A stretch of 64,000 bases of DNA from Xiphophorus maculatus (taxonomy: Eukaryota > Chordata > Actinopteri > Cyprinodontiformes > Poeciliidae), in the NCBI RefSeq assembly GCF_002775205.1, contig NC_036453.1, forward strand, positions 30,481,213 through 30,545,212, given 5' to 3'. The position numbers were made by a program, and so were the translations under genes. Below the pieces are notes generated by a model. That model saw only the letters and a list, made by a program, of their open reading frames with translations. It was not told the DNA's origin and did not search any database. The first letter of the stretch is position 1, and every line of letters starts with the position of its first letter. This document shows, piece by piece, positions 34,169 through 45,138 of the stretch.

Positions 34169-35146
34169 ATGTATAGAGAGACTCTGCCTACCTCCATATT
34201 TAACTCCACATTTGTTCGACCTGCAGAGTTTTATCTTGGTGGGTTTTACAACATCCCTCATGTTAAATATTACTATGTATTCTTGTGCTTTGTGTACATC
34301 ATGACTGTCCTTGGCAATGGTTTCCTCCTCTCTGTTATCTACCTGGTAAAGACTCTACATAGTCCTAAATATATAATAGTTTTCAACTTGGCTTTCACAG
34401 ATCTATGTGGGAGCACTGCTCTCATCCCAAAACTCTTGGACACATTTTTGTTTAACAGAAGATACATTGTTTATGAAGCCTGCTTAGCTTACATGTTCTT
34501 TGTTTTCTTATTCGGAGGGATACAGTCATGGACGCTTGTCACAATGGCATATGACAGATTAATAGCAATTTGCTTCCCATTAAGGTATCACAGCATTATA
34601 ACTACAAAATCTGTTGTTGTAATCCTGCTGTGTTGTTGGATGTTTATGGTTGGCATCACGGCAACTTTGGCTGGTTTTATTAATCGCCTCTCGTTCTGTT
34701 CATCTATAGAGATTAAAAGCTTCTTCTGTGATCATGGACCAATATATCAGCTGGCCTGTAATGATAAATCTTACAGTTACATATTGGCTACTATTACCCT
34801 TATTGTGGGGGTGTGCATTCCCCTCATTCTGATATTTAGCTCTTATGTTTGCATTGCCATCGCTTTGTCCAGGACTATTTCAAGAGAGGAAAGACTCAGA
34901 GCTTTAGAAACATGTACTTCTCACCTGATTCTTGTTGCCATATTTTTTCTTCCATTTGTGGGCACCAATGTAGCTGCACTGACTTCCTACATTCATCCAA
35001 ATGCCAGAATAATAAATTCAAGTTTGACATTCACAGTTCCCTCGCTGCTCAATCCTATTATTTACTCTTTGAAGACAGAAGAAGTGAGGAATGCCATTAA
35101 GAAACTTTGCAGAAGAGCTAAAATGAGGAACATCAATGCAAAATGA
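34169..35146 (+). CDS. Odorant receptor OR-H1
   Basis: Intact single-exon receptor of 325 residues beginning MYRETLPTSIFNSTF; the codon before it is GTG, so the ATG at 34169 is the start. It has the array II motifs: VLGNGF, PKYIIVFNLAFTDLCG, TMAYDRLIAICFPLRY, FCDHGPIYQLACND, LETCTSHL and LLNPIIYSLKTEEV. It differs from OR-F by scattered substitutions and by its C-terminal tail (RRAKMRNINAK) and 3' flank. Near identity with F, H2 and H3 points to recent duplication or ongoing conversion. AATAAA lies at 35310-35315. Confidence 0.95.
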   Translation: MYRETLPTSIFNSTFVRPAEFYLGGFYNIPHVKYYYVFLCFVYIMTVLGNGFLLSVIYLVKTLHSPKYIIVFNLAFTDLCGSTALIPKLLDTFLFNRRYIVYEACLAYMFFVFLFGGIQSWTLVTMAYDRLIAICFPLRYHSIITTKSVVVILLCCWMFMVGITATLAGFINRLSFCSSIEIKSFFCDHGPIYQLACNDKSYSYILATITLIVGVCIPLILIFSSYVCIAIALSRTISREERLRALETCTSHLILVAIFFLPFVGTNVAALTSYIHPNARIINSSLTFTVPSLLNPIIYSLKTEEVRNAIKKLCRRAKMRNINAK

Positions 35147-37631
35147 TTACTTTAAATATCAGTTGTTTGTAACTAACCTTTCCTAAGTTGAAATTTTGCT
35201 CAGTGATTATAAACTGCTGCTGGTAACTGATTGTGAGTCAGGACTGTGAATGTGTTGTGATGATTCTGTATCCCAACTTTGTGGAATTAGTCATCTTTAA
35301 AATAGTGTCAATAAATTAATAAACAGATTTATGTGATTAAATTATGAGAGAAGTTATTTTTGTCTTGCATATGAAGATATATTTTGTGCATGTTAATGAC
35401 GGAAAGTATGGTTATGCACCCAGACTAAAGAAAGACTAAATCTGGTTACTGTGTAACTTATGTAAGCAATATTTAACATAATATACTTTAGAAACTAAGC
35501 AACTAATACAATATAGTTAATTAGCAAAAATAATTGCAAATACAAAATAATTTAGAAAAACATTTAGCAGAAAGTTCTTTCTGTAAGAAGTAACCACAGC
35601 CAAGTAACCACTTATTTTTTTGCATTTTACCTCAGATAATTCTAAAATAAATTAAATCCCAGATAGATATGGATTTTTTTTTATTCAACTAAGACATTTG
35701 TTCCTGATAATAAAAAAAGAACATTCAATAAAAAGTGCCAAAAATATATATTTTTTATCTCAGCAACCAATGGCGAATCTTTAACATGCGGTACTGAAAT
35801 TGTTTATATAATTATTGATCAGCAATTGTTTTCCATAGCATTTTAATATTTTATATTGGGTGATTAAGTGTCTGAGGTTGGTTTATGGGGGAATATTTCT
35901 GCCATAATTCGAGAGCACATATTTTCAGTGGAAAATCACTGTGGAATGACACAAGCACACCCACTTTAAACAAGTGTGTCAAACTCCAGTCCTCAAGGGC
36001 CGCTGTCCTGCAACTTTTAGATGTGCCTCTGATGCACCACACCTGAATAGAATAATTAGGTCATTAAGGCTCTGGAAAACTGATCTACACAAGGAGGAGG
36101 TCATTAAGCCATTTCATTCCAGTGTTTTGTACCTGTTTCACATCTAAAACCTGCAGGACAGCGGCCCTTGAGGACTGGAGTTTGACACCTGTACACTAGA
36201 AGGAAACAAACGCACCCAGCATAACTTTCATTCTATTGGCTGAGAGGTTGCCAGGCAACGGTAAGTTTCTGTTCCAAGCCGGCAGAGAGGTTTGCAAGTG
36301 GAGATTTGATCTGAGCAGAGACCAGTTTTGAGCGCCAGGAGAAAGTTTGGAGAAAGCACAGTGAATATTTGAATGAGAGCAGAAGAATTGAATACAAGTT
36401 TTGCAGAAACTAGCAGAAAAATTCCCCCCTACTGGTTGGTCATATTTCCATCACCCTAATCTTTGGTCCGATCACAGATTTTGTAGCAGATTTAAATCAG
36501 CACTTTTTCTATGCTACACCAAAATTGTGATACTATTTCTAAGAGGAACACACCTCTACACTCTCCAAACCACAAGATATTTTCTAACTGACTAATAGTT
36601 ACCAACTCGATTGCAGCCTGCCCATGTCCTAAGGTGAAACTGGTCAGGTTTCGATCCAAGTTTTGATCAGATCCCATATAAATTTCTGTTACTTCCTCCT
36701 AAATCAGCTGCAACTTGAAATGGTTCAAATTGCAATTTATGTGTTTTGGGGTCAATGAATCCACCAGCTGACATTTTACATGATCTGCACCATTATACAC
36801 ATCAGCAGTGTCATTTTAACATTTGTCTCCAACAGCACATGAACTAATACTCAATAAGTGTACAATACCACTAAACACTAAAGTGACCAGTACAAAACCT
36901 GAAGGTTAAACCACAAAAGACAACTCTTGCCTTTATCAAACTATACGCGTTATTTAAAAAGCCAGGAGCAATTTTTAAAATAAATCTTTATTGTTGAGAT
37001 GAAAATAATGATTTTTTTTCTTCCTATAGTTGGATGCCTACTTGTCCTTCTGGGTCTGTGTTTGCTATAACTTTAAGAAAGGACAAGAAAACCTTTAAAT
37101 TATTTGTGTATTGATCACAACACATTGAACATTTATTAATATGATCTCATATCAGATGTAAATCACACACAGCCTTGAAGCCTACTAGTGACAACATGTA
37201 TTAATTGCTACTTTCTCAATATTATCTTGGTGCAGTTTAATTAAGCTCTTTTGGAACATGTTTAGAATTGTTGGCCATCCATCTCAAACATTTTATCAGA
37301 TATACCTGGGTTATATATCATCTTTTAAATCTAGGGTCAAAAGTCATGGAGAATTCATGAGAAGAGGTTTAAAGAAAGTTACATTTGTTTCTCTACCTTT
37401 TAATATTTTTTTTCAATTACTTCATTTATGGACACAGATGAAAACATGATGCATATATACAACAAAAATAATACTAACAATAAATGTAATTTCCAAGATG
37501 TTAAGTAAATGCTCCTTTTTATAGATATAATTTTATGCTCTGTTAACAGTAATGTTGCGTTGCGTCATATCGTTAATGACACCATCGGATGTTCATTGAG
37601 CAATACATGAGAGCGTGCAGTAACGATGAAC
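35147..37631. other. H-to-J spacer, copy 1
   Basis: AT-rich and matched by 45139-49138 in copy 2 apart from the piggyBac/LINE block there. It holds the hAT-type MITE at 35971-36191. Short frames at 36401-36595 and 36492-36677 are conserved only because the DNA is recently duplicated. At about 37375 it keeps the empty TTTAA site where copy 2 has an insertion. Confidence 0.6.
35971..36191. mobile_element. hAT-type MITE
   Basis: Both ends carry a long inverted repeat built on GTCAAACTCCAGTCCTCAAG followed by GGCCGCTGTCCTGCA, a widespread fish MITE. No coding capacity. It is present at the same place in copy 2 (45975-46195), so it predates the unit duplication. No clear target duplication remains. 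Confidence 0.7.
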
Positions 37632-37639
37632 TATATAAG
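37632..37639 (+). promoter_or_regulatory. TATA box of OR-J1
   Basis: TATATAAG, 147 bases before the ATG, conserved before J2. About 55 bases upstream is a TTAATGA motif of the homeodomain-binding type common in OR promoters. Confidence 0.45.
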
Positions 37640-38470
37640 TGAAAACATAGCATGGAACAGTTCAGAGAGCTGCACACACTTGTGATTCTCCAGTGTATTA
37701 AGAAAACTAAAGGTGCTTTCAACAGTCTTTGTCTCTCTCGTTATGATGTTTGTTTTGTGAGTATATCCTGCTATAAATATGAACAGAGAGGGTGAAAATA
37801 CTACCATGTTTAACTCCACATTTGTTCGTCCTCTACATTTTTATCTCGGTGGGTTTTACAACATCCCTCATGTTAAGTATTACTATGTCTTCTTGTGCTT
37901 TGTGTACATCATGACTGTGCTTAGCAATGGTTTCCTCCTCTCTGTTATTTACCTGGTGAAGACTCTCCACACTCCCAGATACATAATAGTGTTCAACCTG
38001 GCTCTGACAGATTTGTGTGGGAGCACTGCTCTCATCCCAAAGCTCTTGGACACGTTTTTGTTTAACAGGAGGTACATTGCTTATGAGGCCTGCTTAAGTT
38101 ACATGTTCTTTGTTTTATTCTTTGGAAGTATGCAATCATGGACTCTAGTCATAATGGCCTATGACAGATTTGTAGCAATTTGCTTTCCATTGAGATATAA
38201 CATTATTGTAACAAGGAAATCAATAGTTACTATTCTGTTGTGTTCATGGACATCTCTAGTCATGGTCATTGGAGCCTTGGTTGGACTTCTTGAGCGCCTG
38301 TCCTTCTGTGCATCTGTGGTAATACAAAGTTTTTTCTGTGATCATGGACCAACATATCGTTTGGCATGTAATAATACATACATAAACTACATAATGGCTA
38401 ATTTCACTTTTGCTGTAGTCATTTGTATTCCTCTCGTTCTGATAGGAGCCACCTACATTTGCATTTCTAT

Positions 38471-38786
38471 TGTCATGAAGCGGTGTGTTGAGAGTGGTGA
38501 GGCAGACGCAGCGGACCCAGGAAAGATGAATATGATGATTTTAATTATAAATAAGTCCAACAACGAACAGCAGGCACATGGAAATACTGACGACAACAAG
38601 GCTAGAAGTTGACGTAGACGTAGACGAGGACCCGACGAGGAACAAAGAACACAGGTGGAGTTAAATACACAGGGGGTAATCACAGAACGAGACACACCTG
38701 GGAACAATCAAGGGGAGGACAGGACAACGAAGAGACTTACGGGCACAGAAACTCAAAATAAACATAGAAAAACACAGATCCTGACA
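38471..38786 (-). repeat. LTR (downstream end in element orientation)
   Basis: 316 bases, TG...CA. Read on the minus strand it has TATTTAA (38667-38661) and, starting at 38636, GTCGGGTCCT, the complement of the putative primer-binding stretch. Confidence 0.9.
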
Positions 38787-38953
38787 GTACCCCCCCCCTC
38801 AAGGGCGGCTACCAGACGCCCACAAAACAAAAACACAACAAGGGTGGGCGGAGGGGCGCTGGACGGGGGGCCAGAGTCCAGAAAAAACAAAAAACAACCC
38901 ACCATTGTGGGCGGAAACACAGGGCGGGCCAAGAGTCAAAAAACAACAAAAAA

Positions 38954-40387
38954 CTACCCACAAGGTGGGCGGAGGCAAAGGAGGCGGGAACCACGGAGGT
39001 GGTCCGGCGGTCGCCCGCGGCGCTGGAGGCGGGAACCACGGAGGCGGTCCGGTGGCCGTCCGCGGCGCTGGAGGCGGGAACCCCGGAGGCGGGAACCACG
39101 GAGGCGGTCCGGCGGCCGTCCGCGGCGCTGGAGGCGGGAACCCCGGAGGCGGGAACCACGGAGGCGGTCCGGCGGCCGTCCGCGGCGCTGGAGGCGGGAA
39201 CCACGGAGGCGGTCCGGCGGCCGTCCGCAGCGCTGGAGGCGGGAACCACGGAGGCGGTCCGGCGGCCGTCCGCGGCGCTGGAGGTGGCAATGGGGAGTCC
39301 CGGGGGCCGCCCACAGACGGCGATGACGAGCCCCCCGAGGTAGGGTCTCTGGTGGAGCACGGGGGGTCTCGGTCGGAGCACAAGGGGTCTGAGTCTCGGG
39401 TGGAACGCTGGGGGTCAGGGTCTCGGGTGGAACGCAGGGGGTCAGGGTCTCGGGTGGAACGCAGAAGGTCAGGGTCTCGGGTGGAACGCAGAAGGTCAGG
39501 GTCTCAGGAGGAACGCAGAAGGTCAGGGTCTCAGGAGGAACGCAGAAGGTCAGGGTCGGAACGCAGGGGGTCTCGGTAGGAACGCAGGGAGTCTCGGTCG
39601 GAACACTGGGGGTCTCGGGAGTCGGGGTCTCGGAGGGAACGTAGAGGGTCTCGGGAGTCAGGGTCTCGGCTGGAACGCCGGCTGATTCGGCCTCGGGTGC
39701 GCCGGCTGGAACGCCGGCTGATTCGGCCTCGGGTGCGCCGGCTGGAACGCCGGCTGATTCGGCCTCGGGTGCGCCGGCTGGAGGTGAGCCGGAGCGGAGC
39801 CTCGGGGCCGGCTGCGGGGGCGAGCCGCAGCGAAGCCTTGGAAGCGGCTGCGGGGGCGAGCCGCAGCGAAGCCTTGGAAACGGCTGCGGGGGCGAGCCGC
39901 AGCGAAGCCTTGGAAGCGGCTGCGGGGGCGAGCCGCAGCGAAGCCTTGGAAACGGCTGCGGGGGCGAGCCGCAGCGAAGCCTTGGAAGCGGCTGCGGGGG
40001 CGACAGCTCCGGAAGGCGACGAGGGGCCGGGTGCACCGGCGGCTCACGTCGCTGTCTCCGGGCTGACCGTGGAGGTGGCGGCTCCAGAAAGCGACGAGGG
40101 GCCGGATCTGCCGGCGGCTCACGTCGCCGTCCGTGAGCTGGTAGCGGAGGTGGCGGTTCAGGAAAGCGACGAGGGTCCGGATCTGCCGGCGGCTCACGTC
40201 GCTGACCTCCCGGACGGAGGAATCGACGGGGGCCGTATCCGGGGGGTGCCAACACCAGTCTCGTCCCCCGGAAAAGCTCCCGCTGCAAGTCGGCGAGAGC
40301 CTCCGCCAGCTCCCTGTCCTCCCTGCCGGACCTCCGCCACGGGCCGCTCTGCCCTCTAGGAGGCAACCTCGCTCCAGCTGGGTCCAT
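38954..40387 (-). CDS. Gag-like, repeat-rich frame of the LTR element
   Basis: A 477-codon frame starts MDPAGARLPPRG, like the MDPA start of sushi-type Gag proteins, and soon becomes low-complexity, rich in Pro, Arg, Glu and Ala. It is built of five consecutive tandem arrays with periods of about 25, 12, 12, 9 and 15 residues (motifs such as REPPADPAPRRF, GSPPQPFPRLRC, GVPAGAPEAESA, VPPETLTFC and RLQRRGRPPDRLRGS). Every period is a whole number of codons, so array growth kept the frame. No zinc knuckle, protease or RT is visible. The element's start region suggests Gag; the rest has no known function. Confidence 0.55.
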   Translation of the reverse strand: MDPAGARLPPRGQSGPWRRSGREDRELAEALADLQRELFRGTRLVLAPPGYGPRRFLRPGGQRREPPADPDPRRFPEPPPPLPAHGRRREPPADPAPRRFLEPPPPRSARRQRREPPVHPAPRRLPELSPPQPLPRLRCGSPPQPFPRLRCGSPPQPLPRLRCGSPPQPFPRLRCGSPPQPLPRLRCGSPPQPAPRLRSGSPPAGAPEAESAGVPAGAPEAESAGVPAGAPEAESAGVPAETLTPETLYVPSETPTPETPSVPTETPCVPTETPCVPTLTFCVPPETLTFCVPPETLTFCVPPETLTFCVPPETLTPCVPPETLTPSVPPETQTPCAPTETPRAPPETLPRGARHRRLWAAPGTPHCHLQRRGRPPDRLRGSRLQRCGRPPDRLRGSRLQRRGRPPDRLRGSRLRGSRLQRRGRPPDRLRGSRLRGSRLQRRGRPPDRLRGSRLQRRGRPPDHLRGSRLLCLRPPCG

Positions 40388-40427
40388 TTTGAAGCGAGCC
40401 TCACCGTTCAGTCTGGTCGGGTCCTTC

Positions 40428-40743
40428 TGTCATGAAGCGGTGTGTTGAGAGTGGTGAGGCAGACGCAGCGGACCCAGGAAAGATGAATATGATGATTTTA
40501 ATTATAAATAAGTCCAACAACGAACAGCAGGCACATGGAAATACTGACGACAACAAGGCTAGAAGTTGACGTAGACGTAGACGAGTACCCGACGAGGAAC
40601 AAAGAACACAGGTGGAGTTAAATACACAGGGGGTAATCACAGAACGAGACACACCTGGGAACAATCAAGGGGAGGACAGGACAACGAAGAGACTTACGGG
40701 CACAGAAACTCAAAATAAACATAGAAAAACACAGATCCTGACA
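40428..40743 (-). repeat. LTR (upstream end in element orientation)
   Basis: 316 bases, one difference from its partner seen. The gag-like frame begins about 40 bases beyond it. Confidence 0.9.
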
Positions 40744-41052
40744 TCTATAGCACTGAGCAGAACTGTATCCAGAGAAGAACGACATAAAGCAATGAGAACT
40801 TGTACTTCTCATCTGATTCTGGTGGCCCTTTCTTTTATACCATATCTGGGCACAAATATAACAGTGATAACTAACGGCATTGATCCTAATATGAGGATAT
40901 TAAATTCTAGTTTATCACACACAGTTCCCTCTCTGCTAAATCCGATCATATACGCTTTAAAGACAAAAGAAGTGATAAATGCTTTTAAGAGGCTTTGCAA
41001 AAGAAAAAAGATAAACAAATTTGTCTCACAATTGCATACTCGAACTTCTTAG

Positions 41053-41850
41053 TGCTTTCAGGCATAACTTTAACAAATTAATATTACATCATGTCTTGTT
41101 GTTTTGCTCTGTTGATTTTTTAATGCTGATAATAAGGTGGTATGTGTACAAAAGTTATCTTAAGTAAACATGTGTTTTTGTTACTATGGTTTATTTAAGA
41201 TACGTCTATTTTTTTAATACAAGATATTTTACGTGCAGTGATGTTTTTATGTAGCGTACTGATGACTTCAGATATACCTGAGATTCTAAATTGAAGTGAT
41301 TAGTAGATATATTTACAGTTGGTTGTTTGTGAATGTTGTCCCTCTGTTGATCTGTCCAGAATGTACAGATCAACACATTCTTTTGAGACGAGTCAATGTA
41401 GAAAGTTTCATTGCAGAAAGCATGTAGGTAAAATGCAAAATGGTGATGGAAACATATAACTGAGGTCATCTAGAGTTCAAGGCTGAATTATAAAAAATAA
41501 AGTTGCAAATTGTCATCCAAAGGTTTGCTTGTCTTTTTAAGTTAAAGAGCATTCCATTTTCATGTACCTACTGCAGAAATCACACTTCACATATGTAAAA
41601 TTGAGTTAGTCTTATGTTTTCTTTAGAAAACATCATAAAATGCAGCTGTGACTACAGTGTAGCTTAGCACCACTATCAGTGTGTGAATGTGTGTATGAAT
41701 GACTGAATGTAGTGTAAACACTTTGGAGTCCTCTGCACTAAATAAAGTGTTAAACAAATACAGACCATTAACCAATAGAGTAAAAATAGCTTCTTAGAGA
41801 AGTGAGGAATTCATCCTTGAAATGGATTTTTAGATTATGAGACTGCCACT
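41053..41850. other. 3' flank of J1, up to the duplication joint
   Basis: Poly(A) signal AATAAA at 41496-41501. The sequence matches the flank of J2 and keeps the empty target site of the Gmr1-like element (GTCCTCTGCAC near 41729). It ends at the joint with the F-type fragment. Confidence 0.65.
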
Positions 41851-41962
41851 TTCCCTCGCTGCTCAATCCTATTATTTACTCTTTGAAGACAGAAGAAGTG
41901 AGGAATGCCATTAAGAAACTTTGCAGAAGAGGTAAAATGAACACAACAGCCATTAAATTATG
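41851..41962 (+). pseudogene. 3' fragment of an F-type odorant receptor (junction 1/2)
   Basis: Codes only for the TM7-tail part (PSLLNPIIYSLKTEEV to MNTTAIKL), nearly identical to the end of OR-F. It is joined directly to J-flank DNA ('gagactgccact'), so it is a tandem-duplication scar and not a decayed full gene. It is about 106 bases shorter at its 5' end than the fragment at 55325. Confidence 0.9.
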
Positions 41963-44018
41963 ACTGTGACATTACTTATTGTCTGCAGTGATTCTTTTAT
42001 AATTCTATTTGATGCTATTAATTGATGTTTTTTGAATGACAAACAAAACAACCTTCTGTTTGGTACTTTGTGTATTTCTTATTTTTATATATAATAGCTG
42101 TGAATGTGTTGTTATTCTCTTGAGTAATTGATAAGTGACTGAATTTATATAAGACTTTCTAATCATACCTTACACTCAAAAGCTGTTGAACTGAATTCAC
42201 ACCAATAAATAGGCATGCGACTTATGTGGAACAACAACTACACTGTAAAATAAACATCTCTAATTTACTGTATGATACCAGCAACTGTAAAAATACAGCT
42301 TCTGTAACCACAGAATTTTACTGTGAAATTACGGATTTTATTGTAAAAACAGCTTTCGGTAGTGTACTGTAAATTTAGGGACATCCTTTTTTATTATTTT
42401 TTTTTACAATGCACAGCAAATTAAAGGTATCTTTGCAAATGAGGAAACTTTTTTTCCTCAATCAACTCCTGAAAATAACAGCAGTTTACAGATAGTGATT
42501 GTGTGTAAACATGGCATAAGAATCTAAACTAGGGTTAAACAATTAATAACAAAATCATTCTTATGTCAATATCACTATACGCAGTAACAATAGATAGATT
42601 CCAGCTCCTAGATCCAGGCCATCTGTCGCCATCTTGATTGTACGGAAGCAGCTTTTGACTTCATTGATTGAAACAATATCCAAAGCAATGGTTGGATTGA
42701 GGTTGGAGAAAATGTCTTTTGGAGTACTGGTCAACTTTATGCAACAACACATATGGACAGTTCTCATCGTCATAACCAATCACAGCATCATCCTCAATGT
42801 ATGGCTACTGGCAAACACAGAAAAGCCTCAAAAATGAATTTAAGCCTCTGTAATACTGCTCATAATACTGTTCATATCGTGACATTTACCAAATTTGCAT
42901 TTTGGAAATTGTCCTTATGTCATTCACAGCATTTTATCATACATCATCATACTCAATACATCTATCATACACATCGTGCCTAATCTAAATCTCTATGCAA
43001 AGTCCAGACCACAACAACCAAAAAGGATAAACAACAGAAATATTTGAACAACCCAAAATGAACGAAATACAAAGAACCAAAGATTGAGATATTGCCTAAA
43101 TGCAGCTTGACTAAAGATTCTCAACTAAATCTACTGGAAAATCATTGTCTCCTAAAAAAATGTTACGTTATGTTGCTGATTTTTGCCCAGGACCTTCTTA
43201 CAAATGACATCTAGTTCTCAACAGGGTTTTATCTGGTTAAGGAAAGGAAAAGAAAAGAAAACAAAAGAAAGGAACAGAGAAGAAAAGAAAAGAAAGTATA
43301 CCTCACTGTGGACTCTAGAGAGAGTTTGAAGAAAGTATAATTTAACTTTTCATCCTATTGTGCAAACTGGCATACTGAGATCTTTCCCAGTATGCCATGA
43401 AACCTTCCAGTTTCATGTAGAATTTGCATGAATTATCAAGTTGATAATTGAAAAGAAATATTGACTTTCTGATTGGTGATTAAAAATCAAGTATTTTGTG
43501 AAATAAACATGGATTCCTTTTTACAGAAGTGAAAAAGGCCCAAGTGATTTAAAGGCAACAAACAGAAATAATAACCAATCCTGTGATTAATGTATTGATT
43601 CATGTGTTGATTAAATAAAGATTGAATGTTGATTGCTTTGCTTGTAATAAAATGAAAAGTGATTATAAATGTATTAGATGTGACAATACTGTGAGGCCTT
43701 TAGCCTTTGTATTATCAGTAACTAGTAAAAGTAACTTGAGCAAAAGCAAAAGGGACTAGAGAGACTTGTCACTTTTCTAGTTTTTAAAACTTTCTTTCAA
43801 TGACTTCAGTGTGAAGGACGCAGATGGAAAAACCTGATAAGTCAAAAACATGCACAAGTTAAGTTTTCTTTAATGGATTATGGGTAATTATGTCTTATTT
43901 GTCCAATATGAACGTTATTTTTGCAGATGATATTTAGTATTATGGTAACAGAAAGGAGCTTTTTGAGTGACAGAAACCAGTGAGTCACACAGATGTATGA
44001 TAATCACAGGAGAAAAGA
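41963..44018. other. F-to-H spacer, copy 2
   Basis: Matches 29010-34026 without the hAT element; the uninterrupted hAT target site lies near 43715. It includes the MITE-like piece at about 42239-42418. No gene. Confidence 0.6.
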
Positions 44019-44026
44019 TATAAAAG
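44019..44026 (+). promoter_or_regulatory. TATA box of OR-H2
   Basis: TATAAAAG, 142 bases before the ATG, same position as in H1 and H3. Confidence 0.5.
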
Positions 44027-44160
44027 GAAAGGTAACCCTGCAACAGACCAGAGAGCAGCACACTCATCCTATTCTCTGGTGTGCTGGGTGACAGCAACTT
44101 CTTTCAAGCTACTCTGTCGTTCTTGATTATGTTTTTGAGCCTGGTAAATGTGTAATAGTG

Positions 44161-45138
44161 ATGTATAGAGAGACTCTGCCTACCTCTATATTTAACTCCA
44201 CATTTGTTCGACCAGCAGAGTTTTATCTTGGTGGGTTTTACAACATCCCTCATGTTAAATATTACTATGTATTCTTGTGCTTTGTGTACATCATGACTGT
44301 CCTTGGCAATGGTTTCCTCCTCTCTGTTATCTACCTGGTAAAGACTCTACATAGTCCTAAATATATAATAGTTTTCAACTTGGCTTTCACTGATCTATGT
44401 GCGAGCACTGCTCTCATCCCAAAACTCTTGGACACATTTTTGTTTAACAGAAGATACATTGTTTATGAAGCCTGCTTAGCTTACATGTTCTTTGTTTTAT
44501 TATTCGGAGGCATACAGTCATGGACGCTTGTCACAATGGCATATGACAGATTAATAGCAATTTGCTTCCCATTAAGGTATCACAGCATTATAACTACAAA
44601 AGCTGTTGTTGTAATTCTGCTGTGTTGTTGGATGTTTATGGTTGGCATCACGGCAACTTTGGCTGGTTTTATTAATCGCCTCTCGTTCTGTTCATCTATA
44701 GAGATTAAAAGCTTCTTCTGTGATCATGGACCAATATATCAGCTGGCCTGTAATGATAAATCTTACAGTTACATATTGGCTACTATTGCTCTTATTGTGG
44801 TGATGTGCATTCCCCTCATTCTGATATTTAGCTCTTATGTTTGCATTGCCATCGCTTTGTCCAGGACTATTTCAAGAGAGGAAAGACTCAGAGCTTTAGA
44901 AACATGTACTTCTCACCTGATTCTTGTTGCCATATTTTTTCTTCCATTTGTGGGCACCAATGTAGCTGCACTGACTTCCTACATTCATCCAAATGCCAGA
45001 ATAATAAATTCAACTTTGACATTCACAGTTCCCTCGCTGCTCAATCCTATTATTTACTCTTTGAAGACAGAAGAAGTTAGGAATGCCATTAAGAAACTTT
45101 GCAGAAGAGCTAAAATGAGGAAAATCAATGCAAAATAA
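44161..45138 (+). CDS. Odorant receptor OR-H2
   Basis: Intact single-exon receptor of 325 residues, nearly identical to OR-H1. Differences include TDLCAST instead of TDLCGST in TM2 and MRKINAK at the C terminus. In TM5 it reads ALIVVMCIP like OR-F, where H1 has TLIVGVCIP, a patchwork that fits gene conversion among F and H copies. All hallmark motifs (MAYDR, FCDHG, LETCTSHL, NPIIYSLKTEEV) are present. Confidence 0.95.
   Translation: MYRETLPTSIFNSTFVRPAEFYLGGFYNIPHVKYYYVFLCFVYIMTVLGNGFLLSVIYLVKTLHSPKYIIVFNLAFTDLCASTALIPKLLDTFLFNRRYIVYEACLAYMFFVLLFGGIQSWTLVTMAYDRLIAICFPLRYHSIITTKAVVVILLCCWMFMVGITATLAGFINRLSFCSSIEIKSFFCDHGPIYQLACNDKSYSYILATIALIVVMCIPLILIFSSYVCIAIALSRTISREERLRALETCTSHLILVAIFFLPFVGTNVAALTSYIHPNARIINSTLTFTVPSLLNPIIYSLKTEEVRNAIKKLCRRAKMRKINAK

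Larger units (their letters stand above)
38471..40743 (-). mobile_element. Non-autonomous Ty3/gypsy-type LTR element (sushi/Tf1-like)
   Basis: Two 316-base LTRs (38471-38786 and 40428-40743) begin TG and end CA, flanked by the 5-base duplication TCTAT. Only one difference between the LTRs was seen, so it is very young. Orientation is minus: a polypurine run (GAGGGGGGGGG) adjoins the LTR at 38786. The primer site next to the other LTR is not tRNA-like; AGGACCCGAC there can pair with GTCGGGTCCT inside the LTR, about 25 bases after TATTTAA, as in the self-priming Tf1/sushi group. The inside is very GC-rich and has one long frame. It lacks pol, and looks whole for a non-autonomous element. Confidence 0.8.
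37779..41052 (+). pseudogene. Odorant receptor OR-J1, interrupted by an LTR element
   Basis: Sister of the intact OR-J2. Coding sequence runs from 37779 to 38470 (230 codons plus two bases) and resumes after the insertion to end at 41052. The target TCTAT is duplicated on both sides (38466-38470 and 40744-40748). The host part has no other visible lesion: NTT and NST sites, TDLCGSTALIPK in TM2, IMAYDRFVAICFPLRY after TM3, FCDHGPTYRLACNN in extracellular loop 2, and LLNPIIYALKTKEV in TM7. The break falls in TM5, so TM6 and TM7 would be lost. Confidence 0.95.
28791..41850 (+). repeat. Array II tandem unit, copy 1
   Basis: Runs from inside the 3' part of OR-F, through H1 and J1, to the joint with copy 2. 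Without the hAT element and the LTR element in J1 it would be about 7.8 kb. The joint sequence after '...gagactgccact' recurs after copy 2, which marks the original duplication breakpoint. Confidence 0.85.

Noticed and set aside
36401-36677. Frames of 61-64 codons conserved between H-to-J spacers (also 46405-46681)
   Set aside because: Conserved only by recent duplication; opposite-strand overlap and lack of similarity argue against genes.
38990-39290. Regular GC-rich repeats resembling a CRISPR array
   Set aside because: Repeats are contiguous with no unique spacers, vary in length (45 or 60 bases) and lie inside an LTR element of a vertebrate.
38905-40359. Long plus-strand frames (114-224 codons) rich in Gly/Arg across the GC-rich repeats
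   Set aside because: They are shadows of codon-period tandem arrays, which open several frames at once. The minus frame starts with a Gag-like sequence and follows the LTR orientation, so it is preferred.
40612-41052. 146-codon frame starting in LTR sequence and ending as OR TM6-TM7
   Set aside because: An accidental fusion of LTR sequence with the displaced 3' part of OR-J1, not a gene of its own.
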